Shown: positions 25,469-32,920 of the stretch, in pieces | Numbering within the stretch: position 1 is the first letter of the stretch | How the letters are laid out: every line of letters starts with the position of its first letter | From: Bradyrhizobium jicamae | GTDB lineage: Bacteria > Pseudomonadota > Alphaproteobacteria > Rhizobiales > Xanthobacteraceae | Direction: 5' to 3' | DNA length: 64,000 nucleotides | NCBI RefSeq assembly: GCF_018130215.1 | Contig: NZ_JAFCKQ010000034.1 | Span: 1 to 64,000, forward strand | Made by a program: the position numbers and the translations under genes | Notes under the pieces: model-generated | Database searches by the model: none | Seen by the model: only the letters and a program-made list of their open reading frames with translations | What the model was told of the DNA's origin: nothing

Positions 25469-25774
25469 TTAGTGGGTCCAGGGCTCCCAGCGGCGGAAGG
25501 CAAAATTGTCGGCATAGGCGACCTGGCGCTGGGCTGATGCCTGCGGCTCGATCACCTGATAGGCAATTCCCTTCCGCTCGCAATAGGCGATCGCTTCTTC
25601 CTTGGTCTCAAAGCGGAGCGTGAGCTGCTGCTTCATGTCGCCCGATGACGTCCAGCCCATCAGCGGCTCGACCGTCCGCGGCTGCTCGGGTTCATAGTCC
25701 AGTTGCCAGTCCTTGGTCTTGGCGGGTCCCGATTGCATCGCGTTTTTGGCGGGCTTAAAAATGCGTGCGGTCAT
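25469..25774 (-). CDS. NADH dehydrogenase accessory subunit, NDUFS4-like (ETC complex I subunit)
   Basis: The product has 101 residues, the normal size for bacterial homologues of the mitochondrial 18-kDa (AQDQ) subunit. It opens MTARIFKPAKNAMQSGPAKT and ends NFAFRRWEPWTH, both characteristic. The middle has PLMGWTSSGDMKQQLTLRF, then KEEAIAYCERKGIAYQV. It sits on the peripheral arm of complex I and is typical of alphaproteobacteria. The gene is monocistronic and convergent with the Lrp gene. Confidence 0.9.
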   Translation of the reverse strand: MTARIFKPAKNAMQSGPAKTKDWQLDYEPEQPRTVEPLMGWTSSGDMKQQLTLRFETKEEAIAYCERKGIAYQVIEPQASAQRQVAYADNFAFRRWEPWTH

Positions 25775-25997
25775 GGATGGTCGGGCCCCGTGGGATATGC
25801 AACATGGAAGCGATTGGAGGAAACCGCCAGGACAGTATAGAGACACCGATCAGTGATTTGACCGGTGATTCGCTGTCGTCGGATGTTACCTTCACCAGAC
25901 CGGTATAGTCATTCTGCTACGCTGTGACAATCTGGGCCGTCGCAAGCGGCGCGCAGCGCGGCCTTCTCGTAAGCATCACCTGGAAGAAGCGGGACCC

Positions 25998-27167
25998 ATG
26001 GAAATCCACGCCACTCTGCCCGAAAAAGGACGTGACCTTCGGCTCGACCTGTTCCGCGGGGTTGCGAACTGGGCGATCTATCTCGATCACATCCCCGACA
26101 ACATCGTAAACTGGATCACGACGCGGAACTACGGCTTCAGCGACGCCGCCGACCTGTTCGTCTTCATCTCCGGCTACACCGCCTCGTTCGTCTATGCCCG
26201 CATGATGCTGGAGCGCGGCTTCATCGTCGGCGCCACGCGCCTGACCAAGCGCGTCTGGCAGCTCTACGTCGCCCACATCATTCTGTTCGTGATCTACATC
26301 GCCTCGATCAGCTATCTCGCCTTGCGCTTCGGCGATTCCGAAATGATCAACGAGTTCAACGTCGCCGGCCTCGTCGACAATGCAACCGAGACGTTGCGGC
26401 AGGGACTGTTCCTGAAGTTCAAGCCGGTCAACCTCGACGTGCTGCCGCTTTACATCGTGCTGATGGGGCTGTTCCCGCCGGTGCTGTGGTTCATGCTGCG
26501 CCAGCCGAACGTCACCATGCTGGCCTCGCTCGCATTGTGGCTGGTGTCGCGACAGATGGGCTGGAATCTGCCGGCCTACCCGGCGGGGACCTGGTACTTC
26601 AATCCGTTCTGCTGGCAGGTGCTGTTCGTGTTCGGATCGTGGTGCGCGATGGGCGGTGCGCGCAAGAACATGCACATCATCAATTCGCGCTACACGCTCT
26701 GGTTCTGCATCGCCTATCTGATCTTCGGACTGGTCATGACCATGGCCGGACGCTTCCCGGACAGCCTCGGTGCCATGTTCCCGCACCGGTTCTATGCGTG
26801 GTTCAACCCGAACGACAAGACCAACCTCGCGCCCTATCGGTTCCTGCACTTCGTTGTCATCACCGTGCTGGTGATCCGCTTCATCCCGAAGGACTGGTCG
26901 GCGCTGGAGTGGAAGATGTTCGATCCCGTGATCGTGTGCGGCCAGCAATCGCTCGCGGTGTTCTGCGTCGGCGTATTCCTGTCCTTTGTCGGGCATTTCG
27001 AGCTGTCGATGAGCTCGGGCTCGCTGTTCGCGCAGATCTTCGTCAGCGTCTCCGGCATCGCGATCATGACGATCGTGGCCTATTACATCTCGTGGTCGAA
27101 GCGGCAGGACAAACCGGTCAAGCCACCGGCCGCAGCCAGGCCGTCGGCGCCAGCCAAGGCTGCCTGA
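25998..27167 (+). CDS. OpgC domain membrane acyltransferase
   Basis: The product has 389 residues and about ten transmembrane helices. The beginning, GRDLRLDLFRGVANWAIYLD, followed by HIPDN and FSDAADLFVFISGYTASFVY, is the OpgC signature. OpgC proteins are thought to succinylate osmoregulated periplasmic glucans or related glycans. The Pro/Ala/Lys-rich cytoplasmic tail is short. The stop at 27165-27167 is the first of several in-frame stops repeated in a 15-bp tandem array. No opgG/H is adjacent. Confidence 0.88.
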   Translation: MEIHATLPEKGRDLRLDLFRGVANWAIYLDHIPDNIVNWITTRNYGFSDAADLFVFISGYTASFVYARMMLERGFIVGATRLTKRVWQLYVAHIILFVIYIASISYLALRFGDSEMINEFNVAGLVDNATETLRQGLFLKFKPVNLDVLPLYIVLMGLFPPVLWFMLRQPNVTMLASLALWLVSRQMGWNLPAYPAGTWYFNPFCWQVLFVFGSWCAMGGARKNMHIINSRYTLWFCIAYLIFGLVMTMAGRFPDSLGAMFPHRFYAWFNPNDKTNLAPYRFLHFVVITVLVIRFIPKDWSALEWKMFDPVIVCGQQSLAVFCVGVFLSFVGHFELSMSSGSLFAQIFVSVSGIAIMTIVAYYISWSKRQDKPVKPPAAARPSAPAKAA

Positions 27168-27216
27168 TCGGAGGCTGCCTGATCGGAGACTGCCTGATCG
27201 GAGGCTGACTGATCGG
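27165..27216 (+). repeat. 15-bp tandem repeat at the 3' end of the OpgC gene
   Basis: Units TGATCGGAGGCTGCC, TGATCGGAGACTGCC and TGATCGGAGGCTGAC begin at 27165, 27180 and 27195, and a partial fourth begins at 27210. The period is a multiple of three, so the stop codon of the gene is repeated in frame in every unit. Confidence 0.8.
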
Positions 27217-27218
27217 GC

Positions 27219-28109
27219 CTACTTACCCGGCGGCCGTCCCTTCCCGGGCGGCCGCTCCCCGCGCCATCTGCCTTTCGACGAGAACTGGTCCCAGGTCGCG
27301 GTCCAGCGATATTCGGCGACCGGCGCCTTCGCGATGCTGTCCTGGCTTCGTGGCCCTTGCAGCGCGAATGTTGCATCCTGCGGATCGAGGCAGCGCACGA
27401 TCCAGCTGCTGTCGGGCAGCATCAGCGGGCCCTCGTAGACTCGTCCGCCACCGGCGGTCACCCGGGACGTGGCCGCGTCGACGTCATCGACGTTGAAGTA
27501 ATAAAGCCAGAACGGGACCGCTTCATGGGGCCGCTTGTTGAAGATTCCGCCGGCCGTCAGCCCGCCCGCCGAGAACAGCTGATACGGTTCGGGATCCGGA
27601 ATCTCGACCTCGGCCGGACGCCAGCCGAATACCGCGGCGTAGAAGTCGAAGGCCTGGCGCCAGTTCGCCGCCAACAGTTCGTGCCAACCAACGCGCGACG
27701 ATGCATCGAGGTCGGCGAGCGGAGGCGGATCGATTTTCAAATCATTAACCAACCCGAACGTCGCGCCCTGCGGATCGGCGACGATCGAGATTCGGCCAAT
27801 GTTGGTGCCGGTCGGAGGAACATACACGGCGCCGCCGAGTTCTCGAATCCGGCCGACGGTTGCGTCGATATCGGCGACGCCGACATAACCCACCCATCTC
27901 GGCATTGCGCCCTGCCGCCTGCCCTCTTCCGGCAACTCCATCAGACCGCTCCGCGGCAGCCCGCCCGACATGAACAGATTGTAAGAAAACGCAGGTGTCG
28001 AAACGTCTCTCGAATCCCAGCCCAGCACGCTGCCGTAAAAAGTACGCGCGGCCGCCGCATCTGTGGTCAGCAGTTCGTACCAGACAAAGCTCGCACCATC
28101 ATTCTGCAT
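27219..28109 (-). CDS. Two-domain VOC (glyoxalase/bleomycin-resistance fold) protein
   Basis: The product has 296 residues with two VOC modules. Module 1 (about 5-120) starts FVWYELLTTDAAAARTFYGS and includes GLMELPEE and IVADPQGATFGLV. Module 2 (about 140-255) starts VGWHELLAANWRQAFDFYAA and ends with LDPQDATFALQG. The paired modules form one metal-binding pocket; candidate ligands are the His/Glu in WYELL/WHELL and the acidic strands. A Gly/Arg/Pro-rich tail follows. Substrate unknown. It diverges from the peptide precursor gene, 250 bases away. Confidence 0.88.
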   Translation of the reverse strand: MQNDGASFVWYELLTTDAAAARTFYGSVLGWDSRDVSTPAFSYNLFMSGGLPRSGLMELPEEGRRQGAMPRWVGYVGVADIDATVGRIRELGGAVYVPPTGTNIGRISIVADPQGATFGLVNDLKIDPPPLADLDASSRVGWHELLAANWRQAFDFYAAVFGWRPAEVEIPDPEPYQLFSAGGLTAGGIFNKRPHEAVPFWLYYFNVDDVDAATSRVTAGGGRVYEGPLMLPDSSWIVRCLDPQDATFALQGPRSQDSIAKAPVAEYRWTATWDQFSSKGRWRGERPPGKGRPPGK

Positions 28110-28359
28110 GCGGATTCCTCGAGTTCGCTGTCAGGTCAACCGCAGTGCAGCATCGCCCTTGTGTTCACCTTGCGATGAACGAGGAGAACCCTGTGACGGC
28201 GTCGTCGCGCTATCACATTCATCAATATGAACCGCAACATAAACTCACGATCAAGCGCGCTGCGTCCGTGCAGCGACTCTTGCATGGCCAGATCACCAAG
28301 CGTACAAATGCGTGAGGGTTGACTGCAGATCAAGTTCGTTAGGAATGGAGGATGCGACT

Positions 28360-28746
28360 ATGCCACGGGTGAAGCAAGCCCCCAAGCGGAAGCGTGTGAC
28401 CAAGGCCGCCGTGCCCGCATTGGGTGCGGCCGGATTGACTTTCTCACTGGTGGGAGGTGCATCAGCATCCACCGTGCCGGCGGCCGACATGCCGCAGACT
28501 CAGAAATACGCGCCTACCCACGCGATCACGCTCGGTGACGAAGAGATCGCTGACGTCAGCCTCGCGACATTCCACCTGTTCGACAAGGAAGACGCGGGCG
28601 CAGGCGTCCAGGTTGCCTGGCGCGGCTGCGGCGGCTGTCGTGGTTGCCGCGGGTGCCGCTGCGGTGGTTGCCGCGCGTGCCGCTGCGGCGGTTGCGGTGG
28701 ATGCGGCGGATGCTGCGTGTCCTGGGGCTCTTGCCGTCTTTGCTGA
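28360..28746 (+). CDS. Cys/Gly-rich precursor peptide of a thiazole/oxazole-modified (LAP/TOMM) product
   Basis: The product has 128 residues from the ATG at 28360, with GGAGG at 28347-28351 giving ideal spacing. It has three parts. Residues 1-36 are basic then hydrophobic (PKRKRVTKAAVPALGAAG, then LTFSLVGGASAS), like a membrane or export segment. Residues 46-79 form an acidic leader (ITLGDEEIADVSLATFHLFD). Residues 89-128 are a core of Gly, Arg and 14 cysteines in CGGC, CRGC and CRC spacings, ending CCVSWGSCRLC. The next two genes encode a cyclodehydratase and a dehydrogenase that would turn such cysteines into thiazoles. This is how heterocycloanthracin- or streptolysin S-type precursors look, but the sequence is its own. 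Biological activity is not known. Confidence 0.85.
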   Translation: MPRVKQAPKRKRVTKAAVPALGAAGLTFSLVGGASASTVPAADMPQTQKYAPTHAITLGDEEIADVSLATFHLFDKEDAGAGVQVAWRGCGGCRGCRGCRCGGCRACRCGGCGGCGGCCVSWGSCRLC

Positions 28747-28781
28747 TCCGGACAGGATCTCGTTGACGCACATCAATCATC

Positions 28782-28817
28782 ATGGCCGGGTTCGACACAG
28801 GTCGACCCGGCCATTTC
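28782..28817 (+). terminator. Terminator or attenuator between precursor and modification genes
   Basis: An inverted repeat with ATGGCCGGGT on the left and ACCCGGCCAT on the right, extended by TCGA pairing with one bulged T, has a 6-base loop and is followed by TTTC. It lies 36 bases after the precursor stop. Partial termination here would give more precursor mRNA than enzyme mRNA. Confidence 0.6.
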
Positions 28818-28935
28818 ATGTTGTCGCACTCTCAAGCTGTCCCGGTGTCGCTTGCGCGGCGCGCCTCGCAGGAGGTGCCGAGGTCAGCTCCTCCCTTCCT
28901 CGACAGTCGGCCGCGCGCGCTACAGGAACGAGTCT

Positions 28936-31185
28936 TTGCCCAGAAAATCCTCTCCGATCTCCAAGGACGTCTTGCGGTTCGCACCGAATTTCACGGCCTA
29001 CGTGCTACCTCCGGACGTCGTCTGCCTCTATTCCGAAGACCGCAAATTCTTCCTTCACGGCGAGCTCTATTGTGCCCTCGCGACGGCGATCGGCGCGGGT
29101 GGAATCAGCGCCGCCAGGCTCGCCGCCGACCTCGGCAAGAAATATCCGTCCGACAAGATCAACGAAGCAATCGGGCGTCTGCTCGACCGGCGCTACGTGA
29201 TCGCTAAGCCGTCCACGCCCGGCAACGCAGTGGACGGACTTTGGGCGAGCCTCGGACTGCCTCCCGAGGTCGCCGGACAAAACCTGCAAAGCTGCCGCGT
29301 GCGGATCGAGGCTGTCGACGTCAAGGGCGCGGCCGAACTGGGCAAGGCGCTGCAGGACCTCGGGGTCCGCGTCGTCAAGACATCGCCCGACCTCACGGTC
29401 ACGCTGGTGAATGATTATCTCGACCGGCGATTGGCCGAGCGTAATCTCGAGCGCGCATCAGCACGGTCTCCCTGGCTGCTGGTCCAGCCCTCAGGCGTAT
29501 TCCCGCTGGTCGGCCCCGTCTTCAATCCGGACGGCGCGTGCTGGACCTGCCTGTTCGACCGCATGATCCGCAACCGCGAGATCAAGGGATTTCTCGACCG
29601 AGCCGGCGCGCGGCCCGTTGCCGTCTCGCCCCTCGCGCAGCACACCATCGGGCAGAACGCGGTCCAGTTTGCCGCGATCGAGATCGCCAAGGCCGTTGCA
29701 AGCGGTTTCCGCACCGATCTGCGCAATCACATTGTGAGCCTCGACCTCCTGGGCTCGACGACCGCCCGGCATTACGTGGCGGCGCGCCCGCAATGCCCCA
29801 CCTGCGGCAACAAGAAACTGCAAAACCCGCGGCGCGCGCCCCAACCGATCGAGTTGGGATCAGGCGCCAAGCTCGTGATGACCAGCGGCGGCTATCGCAC
29901 AGTGTCGTCGCGCACTACGGTGGCGCGGTTCAGGAAACATGTCAGCCCGCTGACCGGCGTCGTGACGCGGCTGGACCGGATCGAGGTCGATCTGCCGCTG
30001 AACACCAATTTCCACGCCCAGCACAACTTCTCCGCGCCGGCGCAAAGCGTCGACCAGCTGCGCTCGGGGCTGACCGGCGGCAGCTTCGGCAAGGGCAGCA
30101 CCGCGGAGCAAGGCGAAGCCAGCGCGCTGATGGAGGCCATCGAGCGCTATTCCGGAATCTTTCAGGGCGACGAGATCCGCGCGCGCAAGCGCTTCAGCGA
30201 CTTCGCTCCCGACGAGGCCATCCCTCCCAACGACATCCTGCTGTTCAGCGACGAGCAATACCGGATCCGTGCGCAAGCCCGCGAGCATGATTCCTATCAC
30301 ACCCAGCCGGCGCCCGAGCCGTTCGACACGTCTGCACGGATCGAATGGTCGCCGGTCTGGTCACTGCGCGACAAGCGCTTCCGACAGGTGCCGACCAGCC
30401 TGCTGTATTTCTTCCATGACGGGCCGGGAGCCATCTTCGCAGCTGACTCCAACGGCTGCGCCGCCGGCAACACGCGCGAGGAAGCGATCGTCCAGGGCTT
30501 CCTCGAATTGATGGAGCGCGATGCCTACGCGATCTGGTGGTACAACCGGTCGCAACGGGCAGCAGTCGATCTCGACCGGTTCGACGATTCCTACGTCCGC
30601 GATCTGAAGACCCAGCTCGAGGACACCGGTCGCAAGCTCTGGGTGCTCGACATCACCAGCGACCTCGGCATCCCGACCTACGTTGCGATCGTGCACTGGA
30701 TGCAGAACGGCCAGGAGAACATCGAGTTCGGATCGGGCTCGCACTTCGATCCGCGCATCGCATTGTTGCGGTCGCTGACCGAGCTGAACCAGTTCCTGTC
30801 GATCGGCCTGATGGGCGGAGGCAGCGGCGAGAAGCCGAGCCTCGACGGCATCAATCCGCTGCGGCTCGAGGAATATCCGTTCCTGATTCCGGCCTCGAAT
30901 CCGGTTGTTCCTCCGGCCGCGGCGTCAAACGTGCCGCTCGACAACACGCGTGCGCAAGTCGACGCCTGCGTCGACATCGCCACGCGCGCCGGGATGGACT
31001 TTCTCGTCCTCGACCAGACCCGGCCGGACGTCGAGGTCCCCGTCGTCCGGGTCATCGTTCCCGGCATGCGTCATTTCTATCGTCGCTTCGGCCCCGGACG
31101 GCTCTATGATGTGCCGGTCAAGCTCGGATTGCGCGATCGGCCGTCGCCGGAAAACGAGCTGACGCCGTTTCTCCCGCATACGTAA
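28936..31185 (+). CDS. Fused E1-like/YcaO cyclodehydratase of a LAP/TOMM pathway
   Basis: The product has 749 residues from a TTG at 28936 (AGGA at 28924-28927); a start 28 codons earlier is possible. The first 80 residues look like a winged-helix peptide-binding (RRE) domain (FTAYVLPPDVVCLYSED). An E1-like domain follows with a zinc cysteine tetrad at CWTC (C202, C205) and CPTC (C287, C290). The YcaO domain runs from about 340 with the ATP-binding segments GKGSTAEQGEASALMEAIER (from 385) and NTREEAIVQGFLELMERDA (about 512-530). It should bind the leader and cyclodehydrate Cys/Ser in the core using ATP. The end, ELTPFLPHT, is not a full PxPxP motif. The downstream gene follows after 12 bases. 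Confidence 0.9.
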   Translation: MPRKSSPISKDVLRFAPNFTAYVLPPDVVCLYSEDRKFFLHGELYCALATAIGAGGISAARLAADLGKKYPSDKINEAIGRLLDRRYVIAKPSTPGNAVDGLWASLGLPPEVAGQNLQSCRVRIEAVDVKGAAELGKALQDLGVRVVKTSPDLTVTLVNDYLDRRLAERNLERASARSPWLLVQPSGVFPLVGPVFNPDGACWTCLFDRMIRNREIKGFLDRAGARPVAVSPLAQHTIGQNAVQFAAIEIAKAVASGFRTDLRNHIVSLDLLGSTTARHYVAARPQCPTCGNKKLQNPRRAPQPIELGSGAKLVMTSGGYRTVSSRTTVARFRKHVSPLTGVVTRLDRIEVDLPLNTNFHAQHNFSAPAQSVDQLRSGLTGGSFGKGSTAEQGEASALMEAIERYSGIFQGDEIRARKRFSDFAPDEAIPPNDILLFSDEQYRIRAQAREHDSYHTQPAPEPFDTSARIEWSPVWSLRDKRFRQVPTSLLYFFHDGPGAIFAADSNGCAAGNTREEAIVQGFLELMERDAYAIWWYNRSQRAAVDLDRFDDSYVRDLKTQLEDTGRKLWVLDITSDLGIPTYVAIVHWMQNGQENIEFGSGSHFDPRIALLRSLTELNQFLSIGLMGGGSGEKPSLDGINPLRLEEYPFLIPASNPVVPPAAASNVPLDNTRAQVDACVDIATRAGMDFLVLDQTRPDVEVPVVRVIVPGMRHFYRRFGPGRLYDVPVKLGLRDRPSPENELTPFLPHT

Positions 31186-31197
31186 GGTGACGCCGGC

Positions 31198-32646
31198 GTG
31201 CGCGCGAAGACAACGAAATCGAAGAGCGCAACGCCGACGCTCTACGCGCAGCTCAATCCGCGTGTCGCGCTCGACGTGCAGCCCGACGGCAGCATCGCCG
31301 CGCATTTCGACGACTATTCGGAGCCGCTCGGCAAGTTCAGCGCCGCTGCAACGGAACGCGCGCGCGAGCTGCGGGCAGGCCTGCCGCTGCCGTCCCCTTC
31401 CCGCGAAGGCGATGTGGTCGCGCGCGACGTCGAGCGCCTGATCCGGCAATTGGCGCGCCGCGGCCTCGTGGAATATCGCCTGGCGCGTGCGAGCGACGAA
31501 CTCGTCGTGATCGAACCGCAGACGTCGGACTATTGGCCGCGGATGCCGAAGCTTGATGACGCGGCGACGGTTACGTTGTCGCGCTTCGCCTATCTGCGGC
31601 GGCGTGGCACCTCGATGGTCCTGGAATCGCCGCGCGCCGGCGCGTTGTTCCGGATTTGCGATGCTGGCACTGCGAGCCTGCTCACGATGCTCGCCACACC
31701 GCAGAAGATCGGCAGCATCCGCCGTCTCGACGGCTATCCGGGGCCGGGATTGCTCGCGCTGCTGCTCGATTGCGAGATCATCATCAAGGTCGACACGGCC
31801 AGGCGCGACAATCTCCGGCAGATCGAGGGAGATGACGGCCTCGTCTTCTGGGATTTTCACGACCTGCTGTTCCACACCCGCAGCACTGAGGGCCGGCAGG
31901 CCAATCCGCTGGGCGGCCTCTACCCGCACATCGGCTTGAGTGCGTCGCTGCCGGCGGTTCGGCCAGCCTGGCCCGGCCGAACCGTCAAGCTGCCGGATGC
32001 GATCGGCAGCGCCTCGCCGTTCGAGCAATTGCTGGATCGGAGACATTCCACGCGTGAGTTCGACGACCGGAAGCCGGTCACGCTCGCCGAGCTTTCGACG
32101 CTCCTCAACAACGTGGCGCGCATCAGATCAAAATGGAGCAGCCCGCTCGAATTCACCGATGACGGCCCCGAGATCGAATACAGCAGCAGGCCCTATCCCG
32201 CGGCGGGCAGCGCCTACGAGCTCGAGCTCTACCTGGCGATTGCGAATTGCGATGGCCTGGCGCGGGGGTTCTATCACTACGACGCCGATGCGCACGCGCT
32301 GACGGCGATCGACGTTCACCCGCATCAATTCGACGCCATGATGCAAGGCGCGGAATTTGCCATGGACGCCCCTGCTCCGCCGCAGATCCTGATCACGATC
32401 GCTGCACGCTTCGGCCGGATCTCCTGGAAGTACAGCGCCATTGCCTATGCGCTGATCCTGAAGGATGTCGGCGTGCTGACCCAGACGCTGTATCTGATGG
32501 CGACGGACATGGGTCTTGGCGGCTGCGCGATCGGCGCCACCAATATCGATCTGTTCGCAAAGATGACGGGGCTCGACATTCACGTCGAGGGACCGGTCGG
32601 CCAGTTCGCGCTGGGCCGCGGCATCGAACCGCCTGCCTCCGGATAG
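31198..32646 (+). CDS. SagB/ThcOx-type FMN dehydrogenase with N-terminal extension
   Basis: The product has 482 residues from a GTG, with AAGGTGA overlapping the stop of the cyclodehydratase gene. The C-terminal 250 residues are a nitroreductase-fold azoline dehydrogenase: RRHSTREFDDRKPVTLAEL, then SSRPYPAAGSAYELELYL. The Lys-Tyr pair in ISWKYSAIAYALILKDVG matches the catalytic pair of BcerB-type enzymes, and GLGGCAIGA follows. It would oxidise thiazolines to thiazoles with FMN. The first 200 residues are not oxidoreductase; they contain a winged-helix-like stretch (RDVERLIRQLARRGLVEYRL) and a second domain, perhaps for leader binding. It is the last gene of the cluster. Confidence 0.9.
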   Translation: MRAKTTKSKSATPTLYAQLNPRVALDVQPDGSIAAHFDDYSEPLGKFSAAATERARELRAGLPLPSPSREGDVVARDVERLIRQLARRGLVEYRLARASDELVVIEPQTSDYWPRMPKLDDAATVTLSRFAYLRRRGTSMVLESPRAGALFRICDAGTASLLTMLATPQKIGSIRRLDGYPGPGLLALLLDCEIIIKVDTARRDNLRQIEGDDGLVFWDFHDLLFHTRSTEGRQANPLGGLYPHIGLSASLPAVRPAWPGRTVKLPDAIGSASPFEQLLDRRHSTREFDDRKPVTLAELSTLLNNVARIRSKWSSPLEFTDDGPEIEYSSRPYPAAGSAYELELYLAIANCDGLARGFYHYDADAHALTAIDVHPHQFDAMMQGAEFAMDAPAPPQILITIAARFGRISWKYSAIAYALILKDVGVLTQTLYLMATDMGLGGCAIGATNIDLFAKMTGLDIHVEGPVGQFALGRGIEPPASG

Positions 32647-32920
32647 CGCGCAAGAGAGAGCCCCGGACAGCGCCGGGGCTCCAGTCTACGGGAGAGAACT
32701 GCGCGAGCCATCAATGATGACGGGCAGATGCCCCAAATCATCTGCGCTAGATCATCAACAATGCGCCTACGACTACTGCGTGCATTAGAGCGCAATTCGT
32801 CGATTCAGGCTGTAGCACCGCGGCAACAACCGGGAGGAATGATCGGCGCGCCCCCAGGTTCCGCAAAGCGCCAGCCGGAGCCCGAATATTTGAACGACCG
32901 AGCTCCTGTGCCGAATGAAT

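Noticed and set aside
28620..28746. Cys/Gly-rich stretch as a metallothionein or mere simple repeat
   Set aside because: An acidic leader upstream and the adjacent YcaO and SagB-type genes explain it better as a modified-peptide core.
28457..29200. Alternative frames across the Cys-rich core, giving Ala/Val-rich or Thr/Ala-rich products
   Set aside because: The Gly-Cys repeat DNA is open in several frames. Only the frame from 28360 has a good ribosome site, a leader and a functional context.
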